A DNA stretch of 64,000 nt from Pseudarthrobacter sulfonivorans (GCF_001484605.1 NZ_CP013747.1:4712001-4776000), one strand, 5' to 3'; counted from the stretch's first letter, positions 52,458 to 61,279 are shown. Numbers and translations: made by a program. The notes: generated by a model not told the origin, from the sequence alone.

Positions 52458-52760
52458 GTGGCAACCGATTACGACGAACTTCGCTCCGACGTCAAGGAGT
52501 CGCAGGACAACTCACTCGAGGCACTGCAGTCCGCCAATGCTCCGGACGCCCGCAGCGTCGTCCTCGAGCTCGATGAGGCCGACGGGCTGGATGGCGCCGG
52601 CGTTCCGGGCGGCGAATTCGTGGCCGAGGAACTGGTCGTGCAGGTTATCCCGCAGGCTGAGGACGAGTTCACGTGCTACTCCTGCTTCCTGGTCCGGCAC
52701 CGCTCCCAGATTGCGCGGCAGAAAGACGGACACAGCTACTGCACTGACTGCGAAGGCTGA
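52458..52760 (+). CDS. DUF4193-type small zinc-binding-like protein
   Basis: The 100-residue protein begins MATDYDELRSDVKESQDNSLEALQ, has an acidic middle, then FVAEELVVQVIPQAEDEFTCYSCFLVRHRSQIARQKDGHSYCTDCEG with two CxxC pairs (TCYSC and YCTDC) that should bind zinc. The order and sequence match DUF4193, a conserved actinobacterial family often under stress-sigma control. The GTG start follows a short leader from the upstream GGAAT-N18-GTT promoter. A terminator lies at 52815. Confidence 0.92.
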   Translation: MATDYDELRSDVKESQDNSLEALQSANAPDARSVVLELDEADGLDGAGVPGGEFVAEELVVQVIPQAEDEFTCYSCFLVRHRSQIARQKDGHSYCTDCEG

Positions 52761-52814
52761 TTCAAGAAACCCGGATATTCTTCCGTGGCGGCCGAGTTCC
52801 GCCAACAGGAAGTT

Positions 52815-52850
52815 AAGGCACGCCCACGTTTAGTAGGCGTGCCTTTCCTG
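52815..52850. terminator. Terminator between the DUF4193 gene and the convergent YqeY gene
   Basis: Ten-bp perfect stem AAGGCACGCC (52815-52824) and GGCGTGCCTT (52836-52845), extended by CAGGAA and TTCCTG outside. A-rich left and T-rich right flanks suit both directions. Confidence 0.85.
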
Positions 52851-52872
52851 TTAACAGGCTCGAGCTGACGGC

Positions 52873-53337
52873 TCAGGCGAGACGGCTGCGGACGATCTCG
52901 CTGACCGCCTTGCCGTCGAAGCGTCCGGCGACTTTGGCCGTGACAGGCTTCATCACGGCGCCCAGCTGACGCATTCCGGGCTCCACGCCTTCGCTCCTCA
53001 GCCCGGCGATTGTCTCGTCAACGATCGCCTCGACTTCCGCGGCTGTCAGCGGCTGAGGCAAATATGCCTCGATGATCCCGGCCTCGGCGATCTCGGCCGC
53101 GGCCCGCTCGGATTCTCCGGCTTCCATATAGATCCTTGCGGTGTCACGTCGCTTTGCAGCCTCTTTCTGCAACAACGAGGTCACCTGGGCGTCGTCCAGG
53201 ACAATGGGCGTCTTTCCCGACTTCTCCCGTGTTTCGATCTCGCCCAGGACATTGCGCACCGTTGTCAGGGCGGTTTTGTTCCGCTCCTTCATGTGCACCA
53301 CAACATCAGCGTGCAGGCGTTCCTTCAAAGTGGTCAC
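52873..53337 (-). CDS. GatB/YqeY-domain protein
   Basis: The 154-residue YqeY protein has MTTLKERLHADVVVHMKERNKTALTTVRNVLGEIETREKSG and a C-terminal YqeY/GatB helical module (IAEAGIIEAYLPQPLTAAEVEAIVDETI ... MRQLGAVMKPVTAKVAGRFDGKAVSEIVRSRL). That module resembles the tRNA-binding tail of GatB and also binds other proteins. Its exact role is unknown. Convergent with the DUF4193 gene and divergent from the M50 gene. Confidence 0.94.
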   Translation of the reverse strand: MTTLKERLHADVVVHMKERNKTALTTVRNVLGEIETREKSGKTPIVLDDAQVTSLLQKEAAKRRDTARIYMEAGESERAAAEIAEAGIIEAYLPQPLTAAEVEAIVDETIAGLRSEGVEPGMRQLGAVMKPVTAKVAGRFDGKAVSEIVRSRLA

Positions 53338-53461
53338 GGCATTCCTCGATTCGTTGAGCGCCCCATGGCGGCAGGGCGGAAGGACAGTGGTGAACCATCC
53401 CTCTAGTACCGTAGAGGGCTATGGCTGACAATCACTACTCCCGGCCCGGCGGGAAACGACC

Positions 53462-54199
53462 TTGATTCCCGAGCAATTGTGGCAACGGATCGTCGAAGCC
53501 TTCAGCCGTGCCGCCATCCCCCAAGTCACGGTGGCCGAACTGGCTGTGGTGCTGGCGCTGGCAACTGCATTGTCCATCCCCCGTGCCACCTGGAAGTACT
53601 TTGGGCTCCTGGCCACCGCCACGCACGAACTCGGCCATGCTTTCGCCGCCGTCATGAGCGGCCAAAGACTGAGCGGGATCCGGCTCCGGTTGGACCACTC
53701 AGGCACAACCACCAGTTACAGCCGGGGCAAGGCCGCCGCCGTCTGGTCCGGATTCTGGGGCTATCCTGTACCTGCCCTGACCGGCGCCGCCCTGGTCACC
53801 TCCGGTTTTGCCGGCTGGGGTCCGGCCGCCTTGGCCACAGGCACCCTTATCCTCCTGGTTTCGCTCGTGTTCATCAGGAACTTCGCGGGGCTGCTAATCA
53901 CAGGCCTTGCCGTCGCAGGCGGCGGGGTGCTGGTCCTTGTTGTGCCCAGCAGCTTCACCGGCCATGTTGCAGTCGTGCTTGGCGTGGCGCTGCTTGTGGC
54001 CGCCGTCCGGGATCTCGCGAAGCTCACCAACGTGCACCTGCGGCGCCGTGACAGGCTGGCCAGTTCCGACGCCTACCTGCTGTACCGCGCAACGTCCATA
54101 CCCTCCGGCATCTGGATCGCGCTCTTTGTCGCCGTTATTGCCGGCTCCTGGCTGGTCGCCTGGCAGCCCATCTCAGCAATCCTGGCCGCCGGAGCCTAG
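53462..54199 (+). CDS. M50-type membrane metalloprotease
   Basis: The 245-residue polytopic protein has ATATHELGHAFAAVMSG (HExxH) in an early membrane helix, SGTTTSYSRGKAAAVWSGFWGYPVPALTGAAL, and about five further helices. It matches small actinobacterial M50B-like proteins. The second DG-type ligand motif is less clear than in the gene at 41169. A TTG start at 53462 follows GCGGGAAAC. The stop lies 11 bp before the hydroquinone-reductase-like gene, which has its own TAGGCT signal. Confidence 0.86.
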   Translation: MIPEQLWQRIVEAFSRAAIPQVTVAELAVVLALATALSIPRATWKYFGLLATATHELGHAFAAVMSGQRLSGIRLRLDHSGTTTSYSRGKAAAVWSGFWGYPVPALTGAALVTSGFAGWGPAALATGTLILLVSLVFIRNFAGLLITGLAVAGGGVLVLVVPSSFTGHVAVVLGVALLVAAVRDLAKLTNVHLRRRDRLASSDAYLLYRATSIPSGIWIALFVAVIAGSWLVAWQPISAILAAGA

Positions 54200-54209
54200 G
54201 CTGGTCCGC

Positions 54210-55319
54210 ATGAGCCAGGAATCTCCGAGCGGGCCGCAGGCCACGAACGCCACCGCTTCCGACAGCACGGACACCAGCAACGAACACAGCACCCTGGGCG
54301 CATATGTGACCGGCGGTGCCGAGTTCAACCGGGACACGAATTACATTGAGGACCGGATCACCCACGACGGCCGCCCCGGCATCAACGGCGAGCCGGGGTG
54401 GCCAGTGGAACCTGGCCGGTACCGGCTGATTGCGGCGCGGGCATGCCCGTGGGCGAACCGGGCCGTGATTGTGCGGAGGCTCCTCGGCCTGGAGGACTCC
54501 ATCTCCCTTGGCCAGCCCGGCCCTACCCACGATGCCCGGTCGTGGACTTTTGACCTCGATCCGGGCGGGGTGGACCCTGTGCTTGGCATCGAGCGCATCC
54601 AGAGCGCCTATTTCAGGCGCTTCCCGGATTACCCGCGCGGCATCACGGTGCCAGCGATCGTTGATATTGCCAGCGGCGCGGTGGTCACCAACAGCTTCCC
54701 TCAGATCACCCTGGACTTTGCCACCGAATGGACCCGTTTCCACCGGGTCGGAGCGCCTGACCTTTACCCGGAACACCTCCGCGCCGAAATTGACTCCGTC
54801 AGCAAGCGCGTCTTCACCGAGGTCAACAACGGCGTCTACCGCTGCGGCTTTGCGGGCTCCCAGGAGGCCTACGGCTCGGCCTACACCAGGCTGTGGACCG
54901 CGCTCGACTGGCTCGAGGAACGCCTCACCGGACAGCGGTACCTCGTGGGTGACACCATCACGGAAGCGGATGTCCGCCTGTTCACCACCTTGGCCAGGTT
55001 CGATGCCGTTTACCACGGGCATTTCAAGTGCAACCGGCAGAAGCTGACCGAACTGCCGGCCCTGTGGGGCTACGCGCGGGATCTTTTCCAGACTCCCGGT
55101 TTCGGAGACACGATCGATTTTGTCCAGATCAAGCAGCACTATTACATCGTCCATGAGGACATCAATCCCACCCGGATGGTGCCGCAGGGTCCTGATCCGG
55201 CGGGCTGGCTGGAGCCCCATGGCAGGGAATCACTGGGCGGCCGGCCGTTCGGTGACGGCACTCCCCCGGGGCCGGTGCGCCTAGGGGAAGAAGTTTCCCC
55301 CGGCCATGGAGCGGCTTAG
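54210..55319 (+). CDS. Xi-class GST / glutathionyl-hydroquinone reductase homologue
   Basis: The 369-residue protein has the Xi-class order: RYRLIAARACPWANRAVIVRRLLGLE with catalytic Cys79 in the CPWA motif, YFRRFPDYPRGITVPAIVD, SFPQITLDFATEW, and the long C-terminal helical domain (RVFTEVNNGVYRCGFAGSQEAYGSAYTRLW). It ends FVQIKQHYYIVHEDINPTRMVPQGPDPAGW, a family signature. The enzyme reduces thiol-conjugated hydroquinones. Since mshC shows this organism uses mycothiol, the thiol here is probably mycothiol rather than glutathione (inference). TAGGCT lies 7 nt before the ATG (leaderless). Confidence 0.93.
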   Translation: MSQESPSGPQATNATASDSTDTSNEHSTLGAYVTGGAEFNRDTNYIEDRITHDGRPGINGEPGWPVEPGRYRLIAARACPWANRAVIVRRLLGLEDSISLGQPGPTHDARSWTFDLDPGGVDPVLGIERIQSAYFRRFPDYPRGITVPAIVDIASGAVVTNSFPQITLDFATEWTRFHRVGAPDLYPEHLRAEIDSVSKRVFTEVNNGVYRCGFAGSQEAYGSAYTRLWTALDWLEERLTGQRYLVGDTITEADVRLFTTLARFDAVYHGHFKCNRQKLTELPALWGYARDLFQTPGFGDTIDFVQIKQHYYIVHEDINPTRMVPQGPDPAGWLEPHGRESLGGRPFGDGTPPGPVRLGEEVSPGHGAA

Positions 55320-55325
55320 GATCGG

Positions 55326-55351
55326 GAAAGCGCTTTCTAACCGGTTAGGCT
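55326..55351 (+). promoter_or_regulatory. Tandem palindromes overlapping the promoter: LacI-type operator
   Basis: GAAAGCGCTTTC (55326-55337) is a perfect 12-bp palindrome of the LacI/GalR (cre-like) type. TAACCGGTTA (55338-55347) is a perfect 10-bp palindrome directly next to it. The -10 box TAGGCT (55346-55351) overlaps the second palindrome and lies 6 nt before the ATG of the hydrolase, so repressor binding would block a leaderless transcript. Confidence 0.75.
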
Positions 55352-55357
55352 AGCCCC

Positions 55358-56467
55358 ATGCAGAAATCTTTTGGCTTTGCAGCACCCGGTTATGAAGGCG
55401 TTTTGGATCTGTTTGAGGCCCTTCTCGCCGCGGATCCGCAGTACAGCGCCCAACTGGCGGCCTACCGGGACGGCGTGAAGATCGTGGACCTGTCCGGCGG
55501 GCCCCACATCACCGCGGATTCCGTCACGGGGGCGTATTCAGTTTCCAAGGGCGTGGCGGCGCTGGTGATTTCGCTGCTCGTCCAGGACGGGCTGCTGGAC
55601 CTTGACCGGACAGTGGCGCACTACTGGCCCGAGTTCGGTTGCCATGGCAAGGACCGCTTGCTGGTGCGTGAAGCCCTGTCCCATCAGGCCGGCCTGATGG
55701 GAGTCGAGGGAGGCATCGCCCTGGACGAATTCACCACCTCCCTGGCCGCGGGAAGGTTGGCAGCAACGAGCCCCGCATGGCGTCCCGGCAGTTGCTTCGG
55801 ATACCACGCCCTCACCATCGGGATCATTATGGAGGAACTCTGCCGGCGGGTCACGGGAACCAGCCTGCAGAGCCTCTATGACCAGCGCATCCGCACGGCC
55901 TACGGCATCGACTTCTTCCTGGGACTGCCCGAAGAGCTGGAACCGCGCTACCGTGACGTCCTCTACGACGTCGATCCCCTTCAACCATGGCTGGATCCAC
56001 TGAGCCTGGATGGGCTTAACAGCAACGCGGCAGTCAGCACAATCATGGAACTTCCCAATCAACGGCCCGTCCGCGCCGCGGGGATGAGTGCCGCCGGCGG
56101 TGTGGGTACGGCGGAGGGCCTGGCCAGGCTCTACGCCGCGGCCATCACCGGTGTGGACGGCCGGGACCCCTTGTTGACCCCTGAGACCGTCAGCGCCATG
56201 TCCCAGGAGCAGGTGTGGGGCCTGGACCGCCTGTCCGGACTGGACAACGCCTTTGCCGTGGTCTTTATGAAGCCACACGTGTCGCGGAATTTCGGCAGCC
56301 ACCGTGCCTTCGGCCACGAGGGTGCGAACGCTGCCCTGGGGTTTGCCGATCCCGCATACGGGCTCGCCTTCGGATACATCCCGCAGCGGGCGGAGGACGG
56401 ACGCACCCAGGGCAAAGCTCATAGGCTGGCTGCGGAGATCCGGCGGGCGGCGTCGGCCTTGTCCTAG
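55358..56467 (+). CDS. Beta-lactamase-fold serine hydrolase (EstB-like esterase/DD-peptidase)
   Basis: The 369-residue protein has the class C/EstB fold: SVSK (Ser61-x-x-Lys64), a Tyr in GYHALTIGIIMEELC (YxN-equivalent) and FGHEGANAALGFADPAYGLAFGYIP (the HxG motif replacing KTG). There is no signal peptide, so it is cytosolic and more likely an esterase than a cell-wall peptidase. A LacI-type palindrome overlaps its leaderless promoter, suggesting control by a sugar or other carbon source. Confidence 0.92.
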   Translation: MQKSFGFAAPGYEGVLDLFEALLAADPQYSAQLAAYRDGVKIVDLSGGPHITADSVTGAYSVSKGVAALVISLLVQDGLLDLDRTVAHYWPEFGCHGKDRLLVREALSHQAGLMGVEGGIALDEFTTSLAAGRLAATSPAWRPGSCFGYHALTIGIIMEELCRRVTGTSLQSLYDQRIRTAYGIDFFLGLPEELEPRYRDVLYDVDPLQPWLDPLSLDGLNSNAAVSTIMELPNQRPVRAAGMSAAGGVGTAEGLARLYAAAITGVDGRDPLLTPETVSAMSQEQVWGLDRLSGLDNAFAVVFMKPHVSRNFGSHRAFGHEGANAALGFADPAYGLAFGYIPQRAEDGRTQGKAHRLAAEIRRAASALS

Positions 56468-56494
56468 TACACGGGTGCACCTAGTGTGGGGCTG

Positions 56495-57613
56495 ATGGGT
56501 GACACTCAAACGCAGCCGCAGGGCCGGCCCTCCGCTGGAACCCGAATCATGCGGAATTCGGTGGCCGGTCTCTCGTCGGCATTCACAGTACAGCGCCTGC
56601 AGCTGGCGGCGAAGGCAGCGCTGGCCGCCGGCCTCGCTTTCGCCATTGCTCCCCTGATGCCGGGATCCGCTGCCGAGTACCCGTACTACGCGCCGCTCGG
56701 CGCCCTGGTGTCGATGTACCGCAACGTGGCCGGATCCTTCCGGCAGGGTCTCCAGGCGCTCGTCGGACTCGCCCTGGGTATTGGGCTCGCCTTTGCGCTG
56801 GTCAGTGTCGGTGATCCGTCACCGCTGTCTGTTGCGGTCGTTATGGGACTCGGCGTGCTGCTCGGCGGTCTCCCCCGCATCGGCTCGGGCAGCGATTGGA
56901 TTCCGACGGCGGCGCTGCTGGTCCTGCTGGTGGGGGGAAGCAACAAGGACGACTTTTCCTTCGGCTACCTCATCCAGATGGGCGTCGGCGTCGCCGTGGG
57001 CATTGCCGTCAACTTCCTGGTCTTTCCTCCCCTGCACTTCACCGCGGCGGCCACCAGCCTGGGCAAACTCCGGCTGGCCCTCGGGCGGCAACTGACTGAC
57101 ATGGGAACGGCCCTGACTGAAAAGTGGCCTCCCGAGCACGAGGACTGGTCCCGCCGGTCGACCGAGCTGGCCGAAGCAGCCAGCACGGTCCGCCATCTCG
57201 TGCAGGAGGCTGATGCGAGCCGGCGCGCCAATCCGCGCCGGCGGCTCCATCCCCGCGATGTGGATCTCGACTACCGCAACCTTCGTGACCTGGAGCGGGT
57301 GACGTTCCACATCCAGGACATGACAGAAGTCCTGTCCGATGTCATCTGGACAGACGACGCACCTTATACGGTGCCTTTCAACGACAGTGCGCCCCTGGCC
57401 GCGGCCATGACCGCCACCGGTGAACTCCTGGCCTCGTTCGACGGTGAGGATGAAGCAGACCAGCGGCGGCTGTTCGCTGCCGCAAAGTCGGCGGTGGAGG
57501 CCGGTATGGCAACGGTTGCGGAGCGGGCCCAGGAGGATTCGGCCGTGACAGCGTCCGAGTCCATCCTCCTGAGCCTGCACCGTATCCTCAGGGCTGTGCG
57601 GCCGGCGTCCTAG
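56495..57613 (+). CDS. FUSC-family inner-membrane protein (aromatic-acid-exporter-like)
   Basis: The 372-residue protein has about six hydrophobic helices in residues 30-180 (LAAKAALAAGLAFAIAPLMPG, ALVGLALGIGLAFALVSVG, VAVVMGLGVLLGGLP, GVGVAVGIAVNFLVFPPL). A cytoplasmic helical tail follows with DYRNLRDLERVTFHIQDMTEVLSD. The pattern matches FUSC/ArAE proteins that export aromatic acids. TAGTGT lies 7 nt before ATG 56495. Its stop shares CTAG with the convergent MaoC gene stop, leaving no intergenic space. Confidence 0.9.
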   Translation: MGDTQTQPQGRPSAGTRIMRNSVAGLSSAFTVQRLQLAAKAALAAGLAFAIAPLMPGSAAEYPYYAPLGALVSMYRNVAGSFRQGLQALVGLALGIGLAFALVSVGDPSPLSVAVVMGLGVLLGGLPRIGSGSDWIPTAALLVLLVGGSNKDDFSFGYLIQMGVGVAVGIAVNFLVFPPLHFTAAATSLGKLRLALGRQLTDMGTALTEKWPPEHEDWSRRSTELAEAASTVRHLVQEADASRRANPRRRLHPRDVDLDYRNLRDLERVTFHIQDMTEVLSDVIWTDDAPYTVPFNDSAPLAAAMTATGELLASFDGEDEADQRRLFAAAKSAVEAGMATVAERAQEDSAVTASESILLSLHRILRAVRPAS

Positions 57614-58536
57614 AGCGGTGCCACGGAGCCGCTGAAGTGGCGGCGGCCGGAGCGGGGGTTCCACGCCACAAATTCGGCCCGCTGCCAGCCTTCGCCAGGC
57701 GTCTGTGCCGTGGTGATATCCAGGGCGGTGATAGCCAAGGCAACGCGGGCAGGAAGGAACACTGGAGCCTCGAACGTGACATCCCACGTGAACGTTTCGC
57801 CCTTGGCCGGCCCGACATCCGCGAGGGCCCTCGAGGCAAGGTACATCCCGTGTGCGATGGAGCGGCGCATGCCTAGGGCCTTGGCAGAAAGCACGCTCAG
57901 GTGGATGGGGTTGAAGTCTCCTGAAACGGCGGCATACGCCCTTCCCGTGTCGACCCCCAAATGCCAAATCGCGGTGGGGTCCGGAGGCGTGAAATCGGCC
58001 TGGCCGTTGTGGGTCGTTGGCTTGTCGATGCCGGGGAGGAACACACCCTTGGCCAGGTAGGAGGAGCGCCCGGTCCACTTGATGTCCGGCGTATCCGCGG
58101 CACGGATCTCTGCCACAACGTCAAGTTGCGTGCCGGACCGGTGGCCCCGGAGGTTCTCAACCCTGGCCTGGATGTCCAGGGATTCCGTGAAGAGCACCGG
58201 CGACCTCTGCTCCACATGGTTGCTGAGATGGACCATGCCCAGGAGTGGCAGCGGGAAATCGTCGCGGTTCATCACACTCATGGCCAGCGGGAATGCCAGT
58301 GCGTGGAGGTATCCGGCCGGCAGGGTGTCCCTGGCAGTCAGCCCGATGAGGTGCTGGTAGACGGTGAGGTTGCCGACGTCGGCCCTTACCCCGCGCACTT
58401 CGTGGCTAGTGACCGGAAGGTTTGATCCGTTGTGCGCGCCCAAGACGCGCCGCCGCGCGGTCTGCGCGGCGGCATTGACGTAGAGCTTGGACAGGGACGG
58501 CATCTCCCCCAGGATGACCGGCTGGACAGTACTCAT
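57610..58536 (-). CDS. MaoC-like (R)-3-hydroxyacyl dehydratase, HtdX-like
   Basis: The 308-residue double-hotdog protein has the hydratase 2 motif in its C-terminal half (YAAVSGDFNPIHLSVLSAKALGMRRSIAHGMYLASRALA, with catalytic Asp and His). Its N-terminal hotdog is inactive. It dehydrates (R)-3-hydroxyacyl thioesters. It directly follows a FabG4-type reductase (ATGA overlap) and a thiolase, the same set as htdX-fabG4-fadA2 in Mycobacterium tuberculosis, so it is named by analogy. Confidence 0.92.
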   Translation of the reverse strand: MSTVQPVILGEMPSLSKLYVNAAAQTARRRVLGAHNGSNLPVTSHEVRGVRADVGNLTVYQHLIGLTARDTLPAGYLHALAFPLAMSVMNRDDFPLPLLGMVHLSNHVEQRSPVLFTESLDIQARVENLRGHRSGTQLDVVAEIRAADTPDIKWTGRSSYLAKGVFLPGIDKPTTHNGQADFTPPDPTAIWHLGVDTGRAYAAVSGDFNPIHLSVLSAKALGMRRSIAHGMYLASRALADVGPAKGETFTWDVTFEAPVFLPARVALAITALDITTAQTPGEGWQRAEFVAWNPRSGRRHFSGSVAPL

Positions 58537-59873
58537 GCCCCCACCAGGTTCTGTCCGCAGATCCGCAGCACGTCGCCGTTAATGCCCCCGGCGGCGTCGC
58601 TCGCCAGGAAGGCAATGGCCTCCGCTACGTCGGAGGGTTGGCCACCTTGCTGCAGCGAGTTCAGCCGCCGTCCCACTTCGCGGACGGCAAATGGGATCCG
58701 TGCTGTCATGTCTGTTTCGATGAATCCGGGCGCCACCGCGTTAATGGTCCCGCCGTTCACCGCCAGAAGGGGCGCAGAAGCGCGCACCATACCCATCACA
58801 CCGCCCTTGGAGGCCGCGTAGTTGGTCTGGCCGCGGTTGCCCGCGATGCCGCTGGTGGATGCCACCGAGACAATCCGTGGTGAATTGCGGAAGTGTTCGG
58901 AAGCAAGGAGCGCTTCGTTGATTCTGAGCTGGGCGGCGATGTTGATGTTCAGGACGGAGGTCCAGCGGCCGTGGTCCATATTGGCGAGCAGCTTGTCCCG
59001 GGTAATTCCTGCGTTGTGGATGACGATGTCCAGACGGCCGTGACGCTGCACGGCGTGGTCGATGATCCGCTGGCCGGCATCTGAGCTGCTGATATCCAGT
59101 TGAAGCGCCGTGCCGCGGACTTCGTTGGCGACGGCGGCCAAATGGTCCCCGGCTGCCGGGATGTCTACGAGGACCAGGGTGGCCCCGTCCCGGTGGAGGG
59201 TACGGGCAATAGCTGCCCCGATGCCGCGGGCGGCGCCGGTGACCACGGCAACCTTGCCGGCGAGCGGCTTCTCGAAGTCTGGGGGCAGGTGGCCCTGCTC
59301 GGTTGAGACAGTCAGGAACTGGCCATCCACGAACGCCGACCGGCCGGACAGAAAGAACCGCAGGGCTGCCAGAGCGCTGGGGCTGGTGCTCTGGACACCT
59401 CCTGCCAGGACGATGCCGTTCGCTGTTGCGCCGGCCCGGAGTTCCTTGGCAAGCGACCGCAGGAAGCCATCCACGCCTTGCCGGGCAGCCGACTGTGCAG
59501 GGGACGCGGTTTCGGCGGCCGGCCGGGAGATAGTGATGACGCGGGCGCTGGGGCCGAGATCACGCAGTGAGGCCGCGGCGGACAGCACAGGCTTTTCAAG
59601 ATCCTCGGGCCGGGTCAGCTCATCCAGGACCAGAATGATCGCGCCAAGTTTTTCGCGGGGCACCCCGTGGCGCCGGACGTCCAGGTCCCAGGAGAGCAGC
59701 TTGGCGGCCAGTTCGTCGGCACCGGCGGTGTTGCCCTGGACGAGGACGGGGCCGGTGACCAGGGGCTGGCCCGGCTTGAAGCGGCGCAGCACGGCAGGCT
59801 GGGGCAGGCCCAGCCGTTTGGCGATGTTCTTGCCTACGCCCTGGTTGACGAGCGTGGTGTATTTATCCGTCAT
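58533..59873 (-). CDS. High-molecular-weight 3-oxoacyl reductase, FabG4-like
   Basis: The 446-residue protein has an N-terminal flavodoxin-like domain without catalytic residues (about 1-200). A C-terminal SDR domain follows: KVAVVTGAARGIGAAIARTLH (TGxxxGIG), NAGITRDKLLANMD, IVSVASTSGIAGNRGQTNYAASKGGVMG (Ser-Tyr-Lys triad) and VAPGFIETDMTARIP. It reduces 3-oxoacyl-CoA/ACP, with NADH preference known for FabG4. Its stop overlaps the MaoC gene start (ATGA). The thiolase gene is upstream by 9 bp. Confidence 0.95.
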   Translation of the reverse strand: MTDKYTTLVNQGVGKNIAKRLGLPQPAVLRRFKPGQPLVTGPVLVQGNTAGADELAAKLLSWDLDVRRHGVPREKLGAIILVLDELTRPEDLEKPVLSAAASLRDLGPSARVITISRPAAETASPAQSAARQGVDGFLRSLAKELRAGATANGIVLAGGVQSTSPSALAALRFFLSGRSAFVDGQFLTVSTEQGHLPPDFEKPLAGKVAVVTGAARGIGAAIARTLHRDGATLVLVDIPAAGDHLAAVANEVRGTALQLDISSSDAGQRIIDHAVQRHGRLDIVIHNAGITRDKLLANMDHGRWTSVLNINIAAQLRINEALLASEHFRNSPRIVSVASTSGIAGNRGQTNYAASKGGVMGMVRASAPLLAVNGGTINAVAPGFIETDMTARIPFAVREVGRRLNSLQQGGQPSDVAEAIAFLASDAAGGINGDVLRICGQNLVGA

Positions 59874-59882
59874 CCGGTGCGC

Positions 59883-61250
59883 CTAGAGTGCTTCGAGTAT
59901 TGCGACGACGCCCTGGCCGCCGGCGGCGCAGATGGAAATAAGTCCGCGCGCAGGCCTTCCCTCGACGGTGCCTTTGGCCTGCAGCATCTTGGCCAGCGAG
60001 GCCACGATGCGTCCGCCGGTGGCTGCGAACGGGTGGCCCGCGGCCAGGGAGGAGCCGTTGACGTTCAGCTTGGTGCGTTCGATGCTGCCGAAGGCACCCT
60101 TAAGTCCCAGCCGGGTGCGGCCGAACTCATCATCTTCCCAGGCGGCCAGGGTGCTCAGGACAGTCCCGGCGAAGGCTTCGTGGATCTCAAAGAAGTCGAA
60201 GTCATCCAGCGTCAGTCCGTTGCGGGCCAGCAGCCTGGGGACCGCAAACGCGGGAGCCATAAGCAGTCCGTCCTTTCCGTGGACGAAGTCCACCGCGGCG
60301 GCTTCACCATCCACGACGGTGGCGAGCTTCGGCAGGTCATGGGCATCAGCCCAGTCTTCGGATGCGAGCAGGACCGTGGAGGCCCCGTCGGTCAACGGTG
60401 TGGAGTTTCCCGCCGTCATGGTGGCCTCGGCGCCGAGGCTCTTCCCGAAGACGGGCTTGAGTGTAGCCAGCTTCTCCAATGTGGTGTCCGCCCTCAGGTT
60501 GGAGTCCTTGGCGAGGCCTCGGTATGGCGTCAGGAGGTCATCGAAGAATCCTGCGTCATACGCGGCGGAAAGGTTGCGGTGGCTGTTGAAAGCCAGCTCA
60601 TCCTGGGCCTCGCGCGAAATGTTCCATTGCGCGGTGGTCAGCGCCTGGTGCTCGCCCATGGACAGGCCGGTGCGTGGCTCCCCCGTACTCGGAGCATCGG
60701 GGGCCAGGTCCCTGGGCCGCAGGCGGCTGAGTACCTGCAGGCGCTGGGGCAGTGTCTTGGCGCGGTTGAGGTCCAGGAGTATCTCGCGGAGGCCTTCACT
60801 GACAGCAATGGGGGCATCCGACGCCGAGTCGACACCACCGGCGATGGCGGAATCGATCTGGCCCAGTTTGATCTTGTTGGCCAGGCCCAGAACCGTTTCG
60901 AGGCCGGTGGCGCACGCCTGCTGCAGGTCGTAGGCGGGGGTTTCCGCCGACAACGCCGAACCAAGGACTGCCTCGCGGGTGAGGTTGAAGTCGCGGGAGT
61001 GCTTGAGTACGGCCCCCGCCGCAACCTCGCCGATCCGCTCATCCTGGAGGCCAAACCTGGCGATAAGACCGTCCAGTGCGGCAGTGAGCATGTCCTGGTT
61101 GGATGACTTCGTGTAGGCCCCGCCGGACCGGGCAAACGGGATCCGGTTACCACCCACAATTACGGCCCGGCGGCCTGGACGCGCCGCGCCGGAAGTCGTG
61201 GGGCTGACGAATTCGTGGGGTTCGGTGCCGGACTGTCCATTGACGGGCAT
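59883..61250 (-). CDS. Acetyl-CoA acetyltransferase/thiolase, FadA2/FadI-like
   Basis: The 455-residue thiolase has VIVGGNRIPFARSGGAY, AYDLQQACATGLETV (nucleophile Cys113), FFEIHEAFAGTVL, NVNGSSLAAGHPFAATGGR (His) and ISICAAGGQGVVAILEAL (second Cys). It carries out thiolytic cleavage in beta-oxidation or condensation in the reverse direction. GAGGAG lies before ATG 61250. It heads the thiolase-fabG4-htdX operon and is divergent from the TetR gene across an inverted-repeat operator. Confidence 0.95.
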   Translation of the reverse strand: MPVNGQSGTEPHEFVSPTTSGAARPGRRAVIVGGNRIPFARSGGAYTKSSNQDMLTAALDGLIARFGLQDERIGEVAAGAVLKHSRDFNLTREAVLGSALSAETPAYDLQQACATGLETVLGLANKIKLGQIDSAIAGGVDSASDAPIAVSEGLREILLDLNRAKTLPQRLQVLSRLRPRDLAPDAPSTGEPRTGLSMGEHQALTTAQWNISREAQDELAFNSHRNLSAAYDAGFFDDLLTPYRGLAKDSNLRADTTLEKLATLKPVFGKSLGAEATMTAGNSTPLTDGASTVLLASEDWADAHDLPKLATVVDGEAAAVDFVHGKDGLLMAPAFAVPRLLARNGLTLDDFDFFEIHEAFAGTVLSTLAAWEDDEFGRTRLGLKGAFGSIERTKLNVNGSSLAAGHPFAATGGRIVASLAKMLQAKGTVEGRPARGLISICAAGGQGVVAILEAL

Positions 61251-61279
61251 GGGTGACTCCTCTGATCTGCGACGGTTAC

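Noticed and set aside
53907-54209. N-terminal extension of the hydroquinone-reductase-like gene
   Set aside because: It overlaps the M50 protease in another frame and is Ser/Pro-rich; ATG 54210 has a leaderless promoter signature.
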